Assembly: GCF_032598905.1 (NCBI RefSeq)
Contig: NZ_CP122458.1
Span: 9,449,001 to 9,513,000, forward strand
Direction: 5' to 3'
Source of the DNA: Streptomyces sp. 11x1
GTDB lineage: Bacteria; Actinomycetota; Actinomycetes; Streptomycetales; Streptomycetaceae
DNA: 64,000 bases
Part shown: in pieces, positions 43,800 to 51,925 of the stretch
Layout: every line of letters begins with the position of its first letter
Numbering within the stretch: the stretch's first letter is position 1
The notes under the pieces: generated by a model
The model's database searches: none
What the model was told of the DNA's origin: nothing
What the model saw: the letters and a program-made list of their open reading frames with translations, nothing else
Position numbers and translations under genes: made by a program

Positions 43800-43811
43800 G
43801 TGCTGGGCTGG
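43787..43811 (-). terminator. Hairpin after the methyltransferase stop
   Basis: CCAGCCCCAGC pairs with GCTGGGCTGG with one bulged base, directly after the stop codon of the methyltransferase. It would end the polyketide/lipid operon, although part of it may derive from the TcmP-like coding sequence. Confidence 0.5.
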
Positions 43812-44927
43812 TCACTCCTCGCGGCGGGCGATCACCCGGAAGGCGTTGGAGAAGCGGCTGCGGCGGATCAGCGGGGCGAGGAGCCGGTCCAGGGCGTACA
43901 TCGGGAAGCAGAACGGTATGCCCGCCCAGAAGACCGTCTTCGTGACCGCGGCGCCGAGACGGCCCGGGGGCTCGGGCAGCCAGGGCTCGTCGCGGAACGG
44001 CAGCAGCCGCAGCACGCACAGCCCTACGAGCGCGGTGAAGTCCACGGGGATATGGGACTCCTCGCGGTCCGTCGCCACCACCGTGAAGCCCAGCTCGGTG
44101 AGGGCCCGGCGCAGGTTCCCCATGGTCACGAAGTGCTGGTGCTGAGGCTGGAACCACGGCAGCCAGTACCGGCCGAAGAGGCGGCCGAAGGGCGACTCCG
44201 GGTTGGGTACCTCGATGATCAGGTGGCCGCCGGGGCGGAGCACGGTGTGAACCGCGGCCAGTTGGGCCTGCGGGTCCGTGGTGTGCTCCAGGCAGTGGAA
44301 CATGCTCACCGCGTCGTACTGGCCGGCGAGTTCGTCCGCGAGGTCGGGCAGAAAGCCCTGGTAGGCCCGCTCGATGCGCCCCGACCGCTGCGCCCCGAGC
44401 ACATGGGCGCCGATGTCGAGCCCGTCGAAGGAGGTGCCGGGCAGTGCTTCCTTGGCCGCCAGGCAGAAGTCACCGCCCGCCGTGCCGACGTCCAGCCAGC
44501 GCTTCGGCCGGGCGTGCCGCCGCATGGCCGCGGCCCGGTCGTGGTTGCGTTTCCTCGCGGCGTCGCTGTCCAGGGCGCCGCCGATCTTCTCGGCGTACAG
44601 GCCGTCGTAGAAGTCCCGGTAGTAGAAGTCCAGTCCGGCCGCGCTGAGCTGCGGGTTCTGGAAGGTGTGTCCGCAGTCGCGGCACTGGTCCAGGGTGAAG
44701 GTGCCGGGCTTTCGCTGCAGGTGGTCCTTGGTGCGCAGGCGGCGACGCAGCTGCCGCGCGCCGCACCAGGGGCAGTCGGTGCGGCGTGGCTCGAAGAACC
44801 GGGCGATGCCGTCGGCCAGCTCTGCCTGGTACGCAGGGCGCAGGCGGGCGACGCGTTCGGCGTCGGAAGCCGGGGGCGGTGGGGCGGGTGTGTCGGGGGT
44901 GTCAGGGGGCCGGTTCGTGGTGGCCAT
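43812..44927 (-). CDS. Class I SAM methyltransferase with N-terminal zinc ribbon
   Basis: A 371-residue protein. An N-terminal zinc ribbon (CPWCGARQ ... CRDCGHTF, about residues 50-95) precedes a Rossmann methyltransferase fold: LDVGTAGGDFCLAAKE, DAVSMFHCLEHTTDP and LRPGGHLIIEVPNP. Near the C terminus two hydrophobic stretches (VGLCVLRLLPF, VFWAGIPFCFPMYALDRLL) may associate with membranes, which would suit a lipid substrate. ATG 44927 has AGGAG upstream. It follows the glycosyltransferase by 59 bp and is probably the last gene of the operon. Confidence 0.88.
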   Translation of the reverse strand: MATTNRPPDTPDTPAPPPPASDAERVARLRPAYQAELADGIARFFEPRRTDCPWCGARQLRRRLRTKDHLQRKPGTFTLDQCRDCGHTFQNPQLSAAGLDFYYRDFYDGLYAEKIGGALDSDAARKRNHDRAAAMRRHARPKRWLDVGTAGGDFCLAAKEALPGTSFDGLDIGAHVLGAQRSGRIERAYQGFLPDLADELAGQYDAVSMFHCLEHTTDPQAQLAAVHTVLRPGGHLIIEVPNPESPFGRLFGRYWLPWFQPQHQHFVTMGNLRRALTELGFTVVATDREESHIPVDFTALVGLCVLRLLPFRDEPWLPEPPGRLGAAVTKTVFWAGIPFCFPMYALDRLLAPLIRRSRFSNAFRVIARREE

Positions 44928-44986
44928 GTCCGTGGTCTCCTCTCGTTCCACTCTTCGGCACAGCGGTCGCCGTGCCGGTCGGTCGC

Positions 44987-46171
44987 TCACCGCTCCCGTG
45001 ACTCCTGCGGCTCCCGTGGCTTCTGTGCCGCGAACTTCTCCAGGTACGCCGCAGCAGCAGCCGCCCCGCCCGCCGCACGGAAGGAGTCCCCGACGCGCCG
45101 GGCCGCCGCGCGGTAGGCGGGCCCGTCGAGTACGGCGTCGAGGGCGGCACCGATCCGCCGGCGGTCGGCGTGCCCGAAGCGCACCCGCACTCCGGCGCCG
45201 GCGCCGGTGACCTGGCCGGCGATCAGTGGCTGGTCGTCCCGGATGGGCGCGACCACCAGCGGTACGCCGTGCCACAGGCACTCGGCGACGGTGTTCTGCC
45301 CGGCGTGGCTGACCATCGCGGACGCCCGGCGCAGGAGCGGCAGTTGGGGGATTCGGGGCAGCACCAGGAGGTCGGCGTCGGACTTTTGGTCGAGGACACC
45401 CCCGGGGTCGGCGACCACCGCCTGCAGCCGCCGCCCGCGCTCCCGCGCGGCGGCCGCGCACTCGGCGAGGAAACGCGCCCCCAGGCCGGTGTTGGCGGTG
45501 CCGAGTGAGACCAGGACGGTGGCCCGGTGCTCGTCGAGCCACTCCCAGGGGAAGTCGGCGGCCGGGCGCCGGGTGAAGGCCGGACCGACGTACCGCAGCT
45601 GCGGCAGCTGAGGGCCCGGGCCCGCGAGTTCGGGGGTGGTGAAGGAGAGCACCAGGTCGGGGGAGAAGCGCGGATCGTGGGTGCGCCCCGGGTCGCCGAG
45701 GCGGGCGCGCAGATCCGCGACGAGCCCGGCGGTCCACCGAGCCACCTTCGGCATGCCGTCCAGGGCGTCGCTGAACTCCGCCGGGGTGGTCGACGCGGTG
45801 GCGTACGGCACCCCGAGGCGCTCGGCGACGAGGGCACCGGCGAGGGTCTGCTGGTCGGCGACGACGACATCGGGCCGGAACCCCTCGACCGCGCGGCGCA
45901 CACCGGGCGCCATCGCCCCGGCGAGCGGCACGAGGAACTCCTCCCACAGGAAGCGCAAGGCTGCGGCACCGCGCAGGGCGGCAGGACGTTCCGGGAGCGT
46001 GGGCACGTCGCACGGGTACACCTCGGCGTCGGGCCCGGCCAGTTCCCCGACGAACCCGGGCAGTCCGGCCCAGGCGGCCCGGTGCCCGCATCCGGTCAGC
46101 TCGGCGGCCACGCTGACCGCCGGGTTGACGTGCCCGACCAGGGGCGGCACGACGAACAGAAAGCGGCTCAC
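44987..46171 (-). CDS. GT1-family (UGT/MGT-type) glycosyltransferase
   Basis: A 394-residue GT-B enzyme. The N terminus has FVVPPLVGHVNPAVSVAAEL (acceptor domain). The nucleotide-sugar motif is SHAGQNTVAECLWHGVPLVVAPIRDDQPL. Such enzymes transfer a sugar from an NDP donor to a natural product or lipid. GTG 46171 overlaps the hydrolase stop (GTGA). No NDP-sugar biosynthesis genes lie near, so a common donor such as UDP-glucose is likely. In this operon the acceptor is probably the PKS product. Confidence 0.92.
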   Translation of the reverse strand: MSRFLFVVPPLVGHVNPAVSVAAELTGCGHRAAWAGLPGFVGELAGPDAEVYPCDVPTLPERPAALRGAAALRFLWEEFLVPLAGAMAPGVRRAVEGFRPDVVVADQQTLAGALVAERLGVPYATASTTPAEFSDALDGMPKVARWTAGLVADLRARLGDPGRTHDPRFSPDLVLSFTTPELAGPGPQLPQLRYVGPAFTRRPAADFPWEWLDEHRATVLVSLGTANTGLGARFLAECAAAARERGRRLQAVVADPGGVLDQKSDADLLVLPRIPQLPLLRRASAMVSHAGQNTVAECLWHGVPLVVAPIRDDQPLIAGQVTGAGAGVRVRFGHADRRRIGAALDAVLDGPAYRAAARRVGDSFRAAGGAAAAAAYLEKFAAQKPREPQESRER

Positions 46172-46977
46172 GGCGCGACCAGCTCCCGGTGGCCGTCCCG
46201 TAGCCAGTCGAGCAGCAGCGGGACGACCGTCTCGGGGGTGCCGACGAGCACGGAGTGCCCGTGCCCGGGCACCGTCACGGTGCGGCAGCGGGGCAGCAGC
46301 GATTCCAGCCAGGGCGCCGTGTCGGCCAGGTCGGAGGCAGCGCCGTATACCGCGCAGACCGGCACGTGCAGGCTCTGCCAGGACTCCTCGGCGGGGACGG
46401 GGCAGGACGCGATGTCCTCGGCGATGGAGGTGCCGTGCAGCAGCCGGGTGGCCCAGCGCACCAGGCGGGCCTCGTGGCGGCCGTAGGTCTCCTCGATCCA
46501 CGGCAGGGTGCGCTCGTCGTGGAGCTGGTGGGCGGAGCCGGCCAGGATGCCGCTCATCTTCTTGGCCCAGGCGGCGGTCGGCGGCTCGGACTCGAGCATC
46601 AGGATGCCGGCGACCCGCTCCGGGCGGCGCAGCGCGTAGGCGAGGGCGACGGTGCCGCCGAAGGAGTTGCCGATCAGGTGGACGGGTTCTTTCAGGGCGA
46701 GGGCGTCGAGCAGCGCGTCCAGGTCGCTGCTGAAGTCCTCGACACCGTAGCCGCGCGGCGGTCGGGAGCTGCGGCCGTGGCCGCGCTGGTCGTACATCAG
46801 GACGTCGTGTCCGGCTGCGGCGAGCGCGGGCGCGATGGTGAAGTAGTAGCTGGTCAGGTTGTCGGTGGCGATGCCGTGCACGAGGACGACCGTCTGGGGC
46901 GGGCCCGGTGCCGGGGTGGGTGCGCCGCTCAGCCGCTCCACGTTCAGCCGGATCCCGCCCGCCTCGATCGTGGTCAC
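46168..46977 (-). CDS. Alpha/beta hydrolase, possible thioesterase or chain-release enzyme
   Basis: About 269 residues. VVLVHGIATDNLTSYYF carries the oxyanion region, the nucleophile Ser is in HLIGNSFGGTVALAYAL, the acid is probably the Asp in CAVYGAASDL, and His is in VPGHGHSVLV. The start is GTG 46977, overlapping the ACP stop as GTGA; a GTG at 46986 is the alternative. Since neither megaenzyme has a thioesterase domain, this protein may release the chain. Ester hydrolysis or transfer on a later intermediate is also possible. Confidence 0.85.
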   Translation of the reverse strand: MTTIEAGGIRLNVERLSGAPTPAPGPPQTVVLVHGIATDNLTSYYFTIAPALAAAGHDVLMYDQRGHGRSSRPPRGYGVEDFSSDLDALLDALALKEPVHLIGNSFGGTVALAYALRRPERVAGILMLESEPPTAAWAKKMSGILAGSAHQLHDERTLPWIEETYGRHEARLVRWATRLLHGTSIAEDIASCPVPAEESWQSLHVPVCAVYGAASDLADTAPWLESLLPRCRTVTVPGHGHSVLVGTPETVVPLLLDWLRDGHRELVAP

Positions 46978-47273
46978 CGCAGGCACCCCGCGATGTACTG
47001 GACGAGTTGTCCGACGGTCAGTCCGATGATGTCGGAGAGTTCGAGCGAGGCGAACCAGGCGGGGAAGTCGACCCGGTCGCCGTAGCGCCCGCCCAGCTCG
47101 GCGGTGAGCGTGACCAGGTCGATGGACTCCAGGTCGAGGTCCTCCACGAAGCGGGTGTCGGAGGTGATCGGGGTGTCGTCCAGTTCGAGGTCGTCGAGGA
47201 CCGTGTGCAGCGCGTCGGTGATATCGGAGAGGACGGCGGCGTACGCTGGGCCGGTGGTGGCGGGGCTGGTCAT
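46974..47273 (-). CDS. Stand-alone acyl carrier protein
   Basis: A 99-residue ACP with the phosphopantetheine site in FVEDLDLESIDLVTL (Ser) and the usual four-helix pattern. Its start overlaps the stop of the KS-AT-DH-PPTase gene (ATGA). It may receive the finished chain from the megasynthases for the hydrolase or glycosyltransferase, or act as an extra carrier for the second megaenzyme, which has no ACP domain of its own. Confidence 0.9.
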   Translation of the reverse strand: MTSPATTGPAYAAVLSDITDALHTVLDDLELDDTPITSDTRFVEDLDLESIDLVTLTAELGGRYGDRVDFPAWFASLELSDIIGLTVGQLVQYIAGCLR

Positions 47274-50200
47274 GATGGGCTCTCCTCGGTCCAAGCGACG
47301 GTGTAGGTACGGGTGGGCAGCCCCGGCGGGTTGGTCACATCGGTGAGCCGGATGCGCCGCAGCCGGCCGGAGGGCGCCCGGACCGTGAGGGCACGGGCGC
47401 CGTCTTCGACCTCGACCGCCGTGAAGTCCCGCGGTCGTCCGCCCAGTCCGGTGCCCTCGGCCTTGGCCGCGGCTTCCTTGGCGGCCCAGAACCGGGTCAG
47501 CGGGCCGGGGCCGCCGCCGAGCCCGGTGAAGAGCGCCCGCTCGTCCGGGGCGAGGATGGCGTCGTAGGCCGTTTCGGGGCGCTCGACGATCTCCTCGATG
47601 TCGATGCCGGTGCCGGTGCCGGTGCCAGGGCTGTCGGCGGCGGGGTGGACGAGTGCGACGGCGGCCTCCCGGCAGTGCGCCAGCGACAGTTCCAGAGGCG
47701 GGAGTTCTCTGCCGTGTGCGCCCTCGGGGCGCGGTCTGCCGCCAGGGTCGTTGGCGACCCGTATCTCGGCAGGGAAGACGGGGCCGGCGCCGTGCGCCCA
47801 CAGGTGGCGGCGTACGGCGTCCTTGGCGGCGATACGGCCGAGCAGCCACTGGCGCCGGCCGCGCGGGGGGTGTCCGGCGTACTGCTCGCGCTCAGGGCCC
47901 GCGAGCTGGCTGCGCATGTATATCTCGCGGGATGCGGGGTCGGGCCAGCGTTCGAAGACCAGCTGCCAACCGCCCTCCTGGGTGACCGACAGAGTGTTGT
48001 GCTCGGGCCATCGTTTGACCGGATCGACCTCGGGCGGCGAGTCGAAGCGCCGGTCCCGCCAGCCGCGGATCTCGGCCCAGACCTCGCCGTCGCGGGCGAG
48101 TTGCGCGTCAGCCACCAGGGCGGTGTCCGTCACGGTGGTGACCCTGATGTGGCAGTCGAGTGCGGTGCCCTGTTCCGGTGGCGGGCCGTGGAAACGGATC
48201 TCCTCGACGCCCGTCGGGAAGACGACGGTGCGGTCGGGGTGCGTGGCCATCAGCCAGTAGCCCAGCAGCTGACCGACGTTGTCGAGGAGCGCGCCGGGCG
48301 CGGACGGGGTGGTCAGGACACCGCGGACGTGCCGTTCGCCGAGCGCGCCGATCTCGGTGACGCCGCGGAACCGCGGCCCGTGGAACATCCAGCGGTCGTC
48401 GTACATCTGCCGCGCGGACACGGCCGGACGGCTCTCCGGGGCGTCCGTCCGCCACGGCCGTGGGCGGGGCGCGGTGTCGTGCCCGTGGGCGGTCTCGACC
48501 GTGGCGCGGGCGTGGCGCCCGAACTCCACGGCGTACCGCCCCTGTCCCTCGGGCCGGACCGTGACCGTGGCCTCGGTGGGCGGGGCGGCGACGGTCCACT
48601 GCAGGAACCGGGCGTCGTGCACGGCCACGGCCCTCCCTGGGCCGGGCACGGCGTCGATCATGTGCTGCACCAGGGTGGTGGCGGGCACCACGGGCCAGCG
48701 GTCGGCGATCTCGGGCCAGTGCGCGGGCTGCCGGAAGAAACAGTGGTCGGCGAGGTACGGCATGGTGTCGAGTGCGATGCGCAGGGTGATGGCGCGGGGG
48801 GTGGCGGCAGGCGGCACCGCCCCGGTCGCCGAGGGCTCGGGGGGCGGCGCCGCGGGCGCGGTGCGGCGCGGGGCCGCTGCCGCGGCGAACAGCTCCGCCA
48901 GTTCCGCCGCCGTGTCCGCCGTCTCGCCGAGCAGCGAGCGCAGTTCGGCCGCCACGGGGCTCCGCGCGGCCACGGCCGCGAGCCGGTCCATCCCGGGTGC
49001 GGGTGCCGCGCGCAGGGTGCTGCGGAGCCGGTCCCGGGTGGCGGCGTCGAGCGAGACGAGCCCGGAGCCGAGGGTGAGGGGGACGGTGACGGGGGCGGGG
49101 ACGGCTCGCGGGCTCTCCGCGGCCGTACGGACGGTCTCCGCCGTACGGGCAGGCGCCGCCGTCGACCGAGGCGTGGCCCCCGCCCGCAGCGCCGCGAAGT
49201 CCGGCTCGGCACCGTGCGACCAGAGTCCGGCCGCCACCCGGTACAGCTGCGAAAGCCCTCTGTACCGGGGTGTGTCGGCGCTGAGCGTCAGGCACGCGCG
49301 GCTGGTGAGGGTGTCGTCCACGAGAGCCGGCAGCTGGCCCTGGCCCAGCTGTACGAAGGCCCGGAACCCGGCGTCGTACAGGGCCGTGGTGAGCTGCCGG
49401 AAGCGGACCGGTTCGAGCAGGTGGCGCAGGAAGAGCGCGCGCGCCGCGGCCTCGTCGGCCGGGAAGGGCGCGGCGGTCGTGGCGGACCAGACGGGCACCC
49501 GGGGCGGGTGCAGCGTGAAGCCGCGCGCGGCCTTCTCGATGGAGGTGAGGTACGGGGCGAGCATCGGCGTGTGGAAGCCGGACTCGAAGGGCAGCAGCCG
49601 ACCGAGCACTCCCGCGCCGCGCAGCCGCCCGATGAGCGCCTCGACCTGGTCGTGAGGCCCGCAGACGACGGTCTGGTGGGGTGCGTTGTCGTGCGAGACG
49701 ACGACGTCCGGGTACGCCGCGAGCTCGGCATCCACCTGGTCCGCACCGGTGCCGAACGCGGCGAAGGCGAGCCCGGGGACGCGCAGCGTGGCCGGGTCGA
49801 AGTCCCGCAGGAAGGCGTCGACCTCGGCGTCCGCGTACATCCCGCCGACCGCCATCGCCGTCCATTCCCCCACACTGTGCCCGGCCAGCGCGTCCGGCCG
49901 GACGCCGATCCGGGCGAGCGCTCCGGCGAGCAGCCGGCCGAGGCCGACGACGGCCGCGCCGTGCCGGGCGACGTCGCCCACGTGGGCGTCCGGCCAGTGC
50001 GGCGCCGGCAGGTCGAAGTGGCGGGCGACGTCCTCGGCCCGCGGCTCGAACTCGGCCTCCAGCCCTGGGCAGAGGAAGGCGATCTTCCCGCCGCCCATGC
50101 CGAGTACCGGCCGGGGCGCGCACCAGACGTCGCTCCGGCCGCCCCATGTCCGGGCGCGGGCGACTGCCTTGCGGGCCAGGGCGAGGCGGCGGTCGGTGGG

Positions 50201-51925
50201 GTCCAGGACGGCGACGCGGGCGCCCCCGGCTCCCCTCGCTCCGCCCTCGGCGGCGGCCGCGCGCAGCTCGGTGTCGTCGGCGTCGAGCAGTTCGGCGAGG
50301 TCCTGCGGGGTCGCGGCGGCGAGCCGCAACAGCCGGGGCGGCTCGGCCACTTCGGCACGGTCCGCGGAGGCAGCAGGCCCAGCGCCCGGGCGGCCGGGTG
50401 CCGGGGCCGCAGGCGCGACGGCCGGAGCCGATGCCGGTGCGGGAGACGACGCCGGGGCAGGCGCCCATGCGGGGGCAGGTACGGGCTCCGGTACCGACTC
50501 CAGGACGACGTGGGCGTTGATCCCGCCGAAGCCGAAGGCGCTGACGGCGGCACGTCGGACGTCCCCGTGCCAGGTCCGGGCCTGCTGGGCCGGAGCGAAG
50601 CGGGTGACGCGGAGCGCCGGGTGCGGGTCGTCGCAGTGCAGGGTCGGCAGGAGCATGCCGTGGTGCACCGCCAGGGCCGCCTTGACGAGGCCCGCCACAC
50701 CCGCCGCCGGCATCGTGTGGCCGATCATCGACTTCACGGAGCCGATCACGGCGTCGGGCCCGGCGTCCGGGTCCGGCGGCCCGAACACCTCGGCCAGCGC
50801 GGCCAGTTCGGCCCGGTCGCCGCCGGGGGTTCCGGTGCCGTGCGCCTCCAGGAGGCCGAGCGACCCCGGTGCCGCCGGGTCGAGCCCCGCCTCCGCCCAG
50901 GCGAGCCGGACGGCGCGGGCCTGGCCGCCGGGGTCCGGGTTGACCAGGGAGCCGGCCCGGCCGTCGCCGGCCACGCCGACGCCGCGGACCACGGCGTAGA
51001 TCCGGTCGCCGTCGCGCCGCGCGTCCGCGAGCCGTTTCAGTACGACCACGCCGGTGCCCTCGCCCATCAGCACGCCGTCCGCGTCCCGGTGGAACGGGCG
51101 GATCCGCTGGGACGGCGACAGCGCCCGCAGCCGGCTGAAGACGGACCAGAGCGTGATGTCGTGGCAGTGGTGTACGCCCCCCGCGAGCATCACGTCGCAG
51201 CTGCCCGCGGCGAGCGCGCCGACGGCCTGGTCGAGTGCGACGAGCGAGGAGGCGCAGGCCGCGTCCACGGTGTAGGCGGGGCCACGCAGATCGAGCCGGT
51301 TGGCGACCCGGGACGCCGCGAAGTTGGGCACGAGGCCGATCACCGACTCGGGGCTCTGCTCCCCGCCGAGCGCTGCCGTGAACGCCATCCGTACCGCGTC
51401 TAGCCGCTCGCCGTCCAGCTCCGGCAGTAACTCGTGCAGGGTGCGCACCAGTTGGGCGGACGTACGCACCTGCTGGTCGAGTCGGGCGAGCCCGTCGCTC
51501 AGATAACCGCCGCGGCCGAGCACGACACCGACCCGGGAGCGGTCTTCGGGCAGTGCGGCCTCCCCCGCGTCGGCGAGCGCGGCCGCGGCGGTGCGCAGTG
51601 CGATCAGCTGGTCGGGTTCGGTGCCGGGGACGGAGTCCGGCATGAGTCCGAAGACGGTCGGGTCGAAGGCGGCGAGCGCGTCGAGCCCGTCGACGAAGCC
51701 GCCGCGGCGGCAGTAGACGCCATCGAGGCCGCGCCGTCCGTCCGGGTCGTAGTAGGTGTCCGCGTCCCAGCGGGCCTTGGGCACCTCGGATATGGCGTCA
51801 GCGCCGGTGACGAGGTTGTGCCAGAACGCGGCCAGGTCACAGGCGCCGGGCAGGGTCACCGCCATGCCGACGATGGCGACGGGCTGCCGCTGCTGCGGGG
51901 CGGTCGGTCGCATCGTGGGGCTCAC
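47270..51925 (-). CDS. Iterative PKS/PUFA-synthase-like megaenzyme: KS-AT-DH-PPTase
   Basis: 1551 residues. The KS (about 18-475) is complete: active Cys in DAACASS near 220, His in AHGTGTPGGD and in IGHTMPAAG. The AT (about 620-890) has GHSVGEW. A hot-dog DH-like region follows (DTMPYLADHCFF near 1057, FHGPRFRGV near 1182). The C terminus is a fused 4'-phosphopantetheinyl transferase (GIDIEEIVERPE near 1443, FWAAKEAAAKAEGTG near 1483). It can therefore activate the pathway carrier proteins itself. GTG 51925 overlaps the stop of the upstream megaenzyme (GTGA); ATG 51913 is possible. A KS with all catalytic residues here, not a chain-length factor, is notable. Confidence 0.9.
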   Translation of the reverse strand: MSPTMRPTAPQQRQPVAIVGMAVTLPGACDLAAFWHNLVTGADAISEVPKARWDADTYYDPDGRRGLDGVYCRRGGFVDGLDALAAFDPTVFGLMPDSVPGTEPDQLIALRTAAAALADAGEAALPEDRSRVGVVLGRGGYLSDGLARLDQQVRTSAQLVRTLHELLPELDGERLDAVRMAFTAALGGEQSPESVIGLVPNFAASRVANRLDLRGPAYTVDAACASSLVALDQAVGALAAGSCDVMLAGGVHHCHDITLWSVFSRLRALSPSQRIRPFHRDADGVLMGEGTGVVVLKRLADARRDGDRIYAVVRGVGVAGDGRAGSLVNPDPGGQARAVRLAWAEAGLDPAAPGSLGLLEAHGTGTPGGDRAELAALAEVFGPPDPDAGPDAVIGSVKSMIGHTMPAAGVAGLVKAALAVHHGMLLPTLHCDDPHPALRVTRFAPAQQARTWHGDVRRAAVSAFGFGGINAHVVLESVPEPVPAPAWAPAPASSPAPASAPAVAPAAPAPGRPGAGPAASADRAEVAEPPRLLRLAAATPQDLAELLDADDTELRAAAAEGGARGAGGARVAVLDPTDRRLALARKAVARARTWGGRSDVWCAPRPVLGMGGGKIAFLCPGLEAEFEPRAEDVARHFDLPAPHWPDAHVGDVARHGAAVVGLGRLLAGALARIGVRPDALAGHSVGEWTAMAVGGMYADAEVDAFLRDFDPATLRVPGLAFAAFGTGADQVDAELAAYPDVVVSHDNAPHQTVVCGPHDQVEALIGRLRGAGVLGRLLPFESGFHTPMLAPYLTSIEKAARGFTLHPPRVPVWSATTAAPFPADEAAARALFLRHLLEPVRFRQLTTALYDAGFRAFVQLGQGQLPALVDDTLTSRACLTLSADTPRYRGLSQLYRVAAGLWSHGAEPDFAALRAGATPRSTAAPARTAETVRTAAESPRAVPAPVTVPLTLGSGLVSLDAATRDRLRSTLRAAPAPGMDRLAAVAARSPVAAELRSLLGETADTAAELAELFAAAAAPRRTAPAAPPPEPSATGAVPPAATPRAITLRIALDTMPYLADHCFFRQPAHWPEIADRWPVVPATTLVQHMIDAVPGPGRAVAVHDARFLQWTVAAPPTEATVTVRPEGQGRYAVEFGRHARATVETAHGHDTAPRPRPWRTDAPESRPAVSARQMYDDRWMFHGPRFRGVTEIGALGERHVRGVLTTPSAPGALLDNVGQLLGYWLMATHPDRTVVFPTGVEEIRFHGPPPEQGTALDCHIRVTTVTDTALVADAQLARDGEVWAEIRGWRDRRFDSPPEVDPVKRWPEHNTLSVTQEGGWQLVFERWPDPASREIYMRSQLAGPEREQYAGHPPRGRRQWLLGRIAAKDAVRRHLWAHGAGPVFPAEIRVANDPGGRPRPEGAHGRELPPLELSLAHCREAAVALVHPAADSPGTGTGTGIDIEEIVERPETAYDAILAPDERALFTGLGGGPGPLTRFWAAKEAAAKAEGTGLGGRPRDFTAVEVEDGARALTVRAPSGRLRRIRLTDVTNPPGLPTRTYTVAWTEESPS

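Noticed and set aside
47270..51925. Its KS being a chain-length factor of a PUFA synthase
   Set aside because: The active-site Cys (DAACASS) and both His residues are present.
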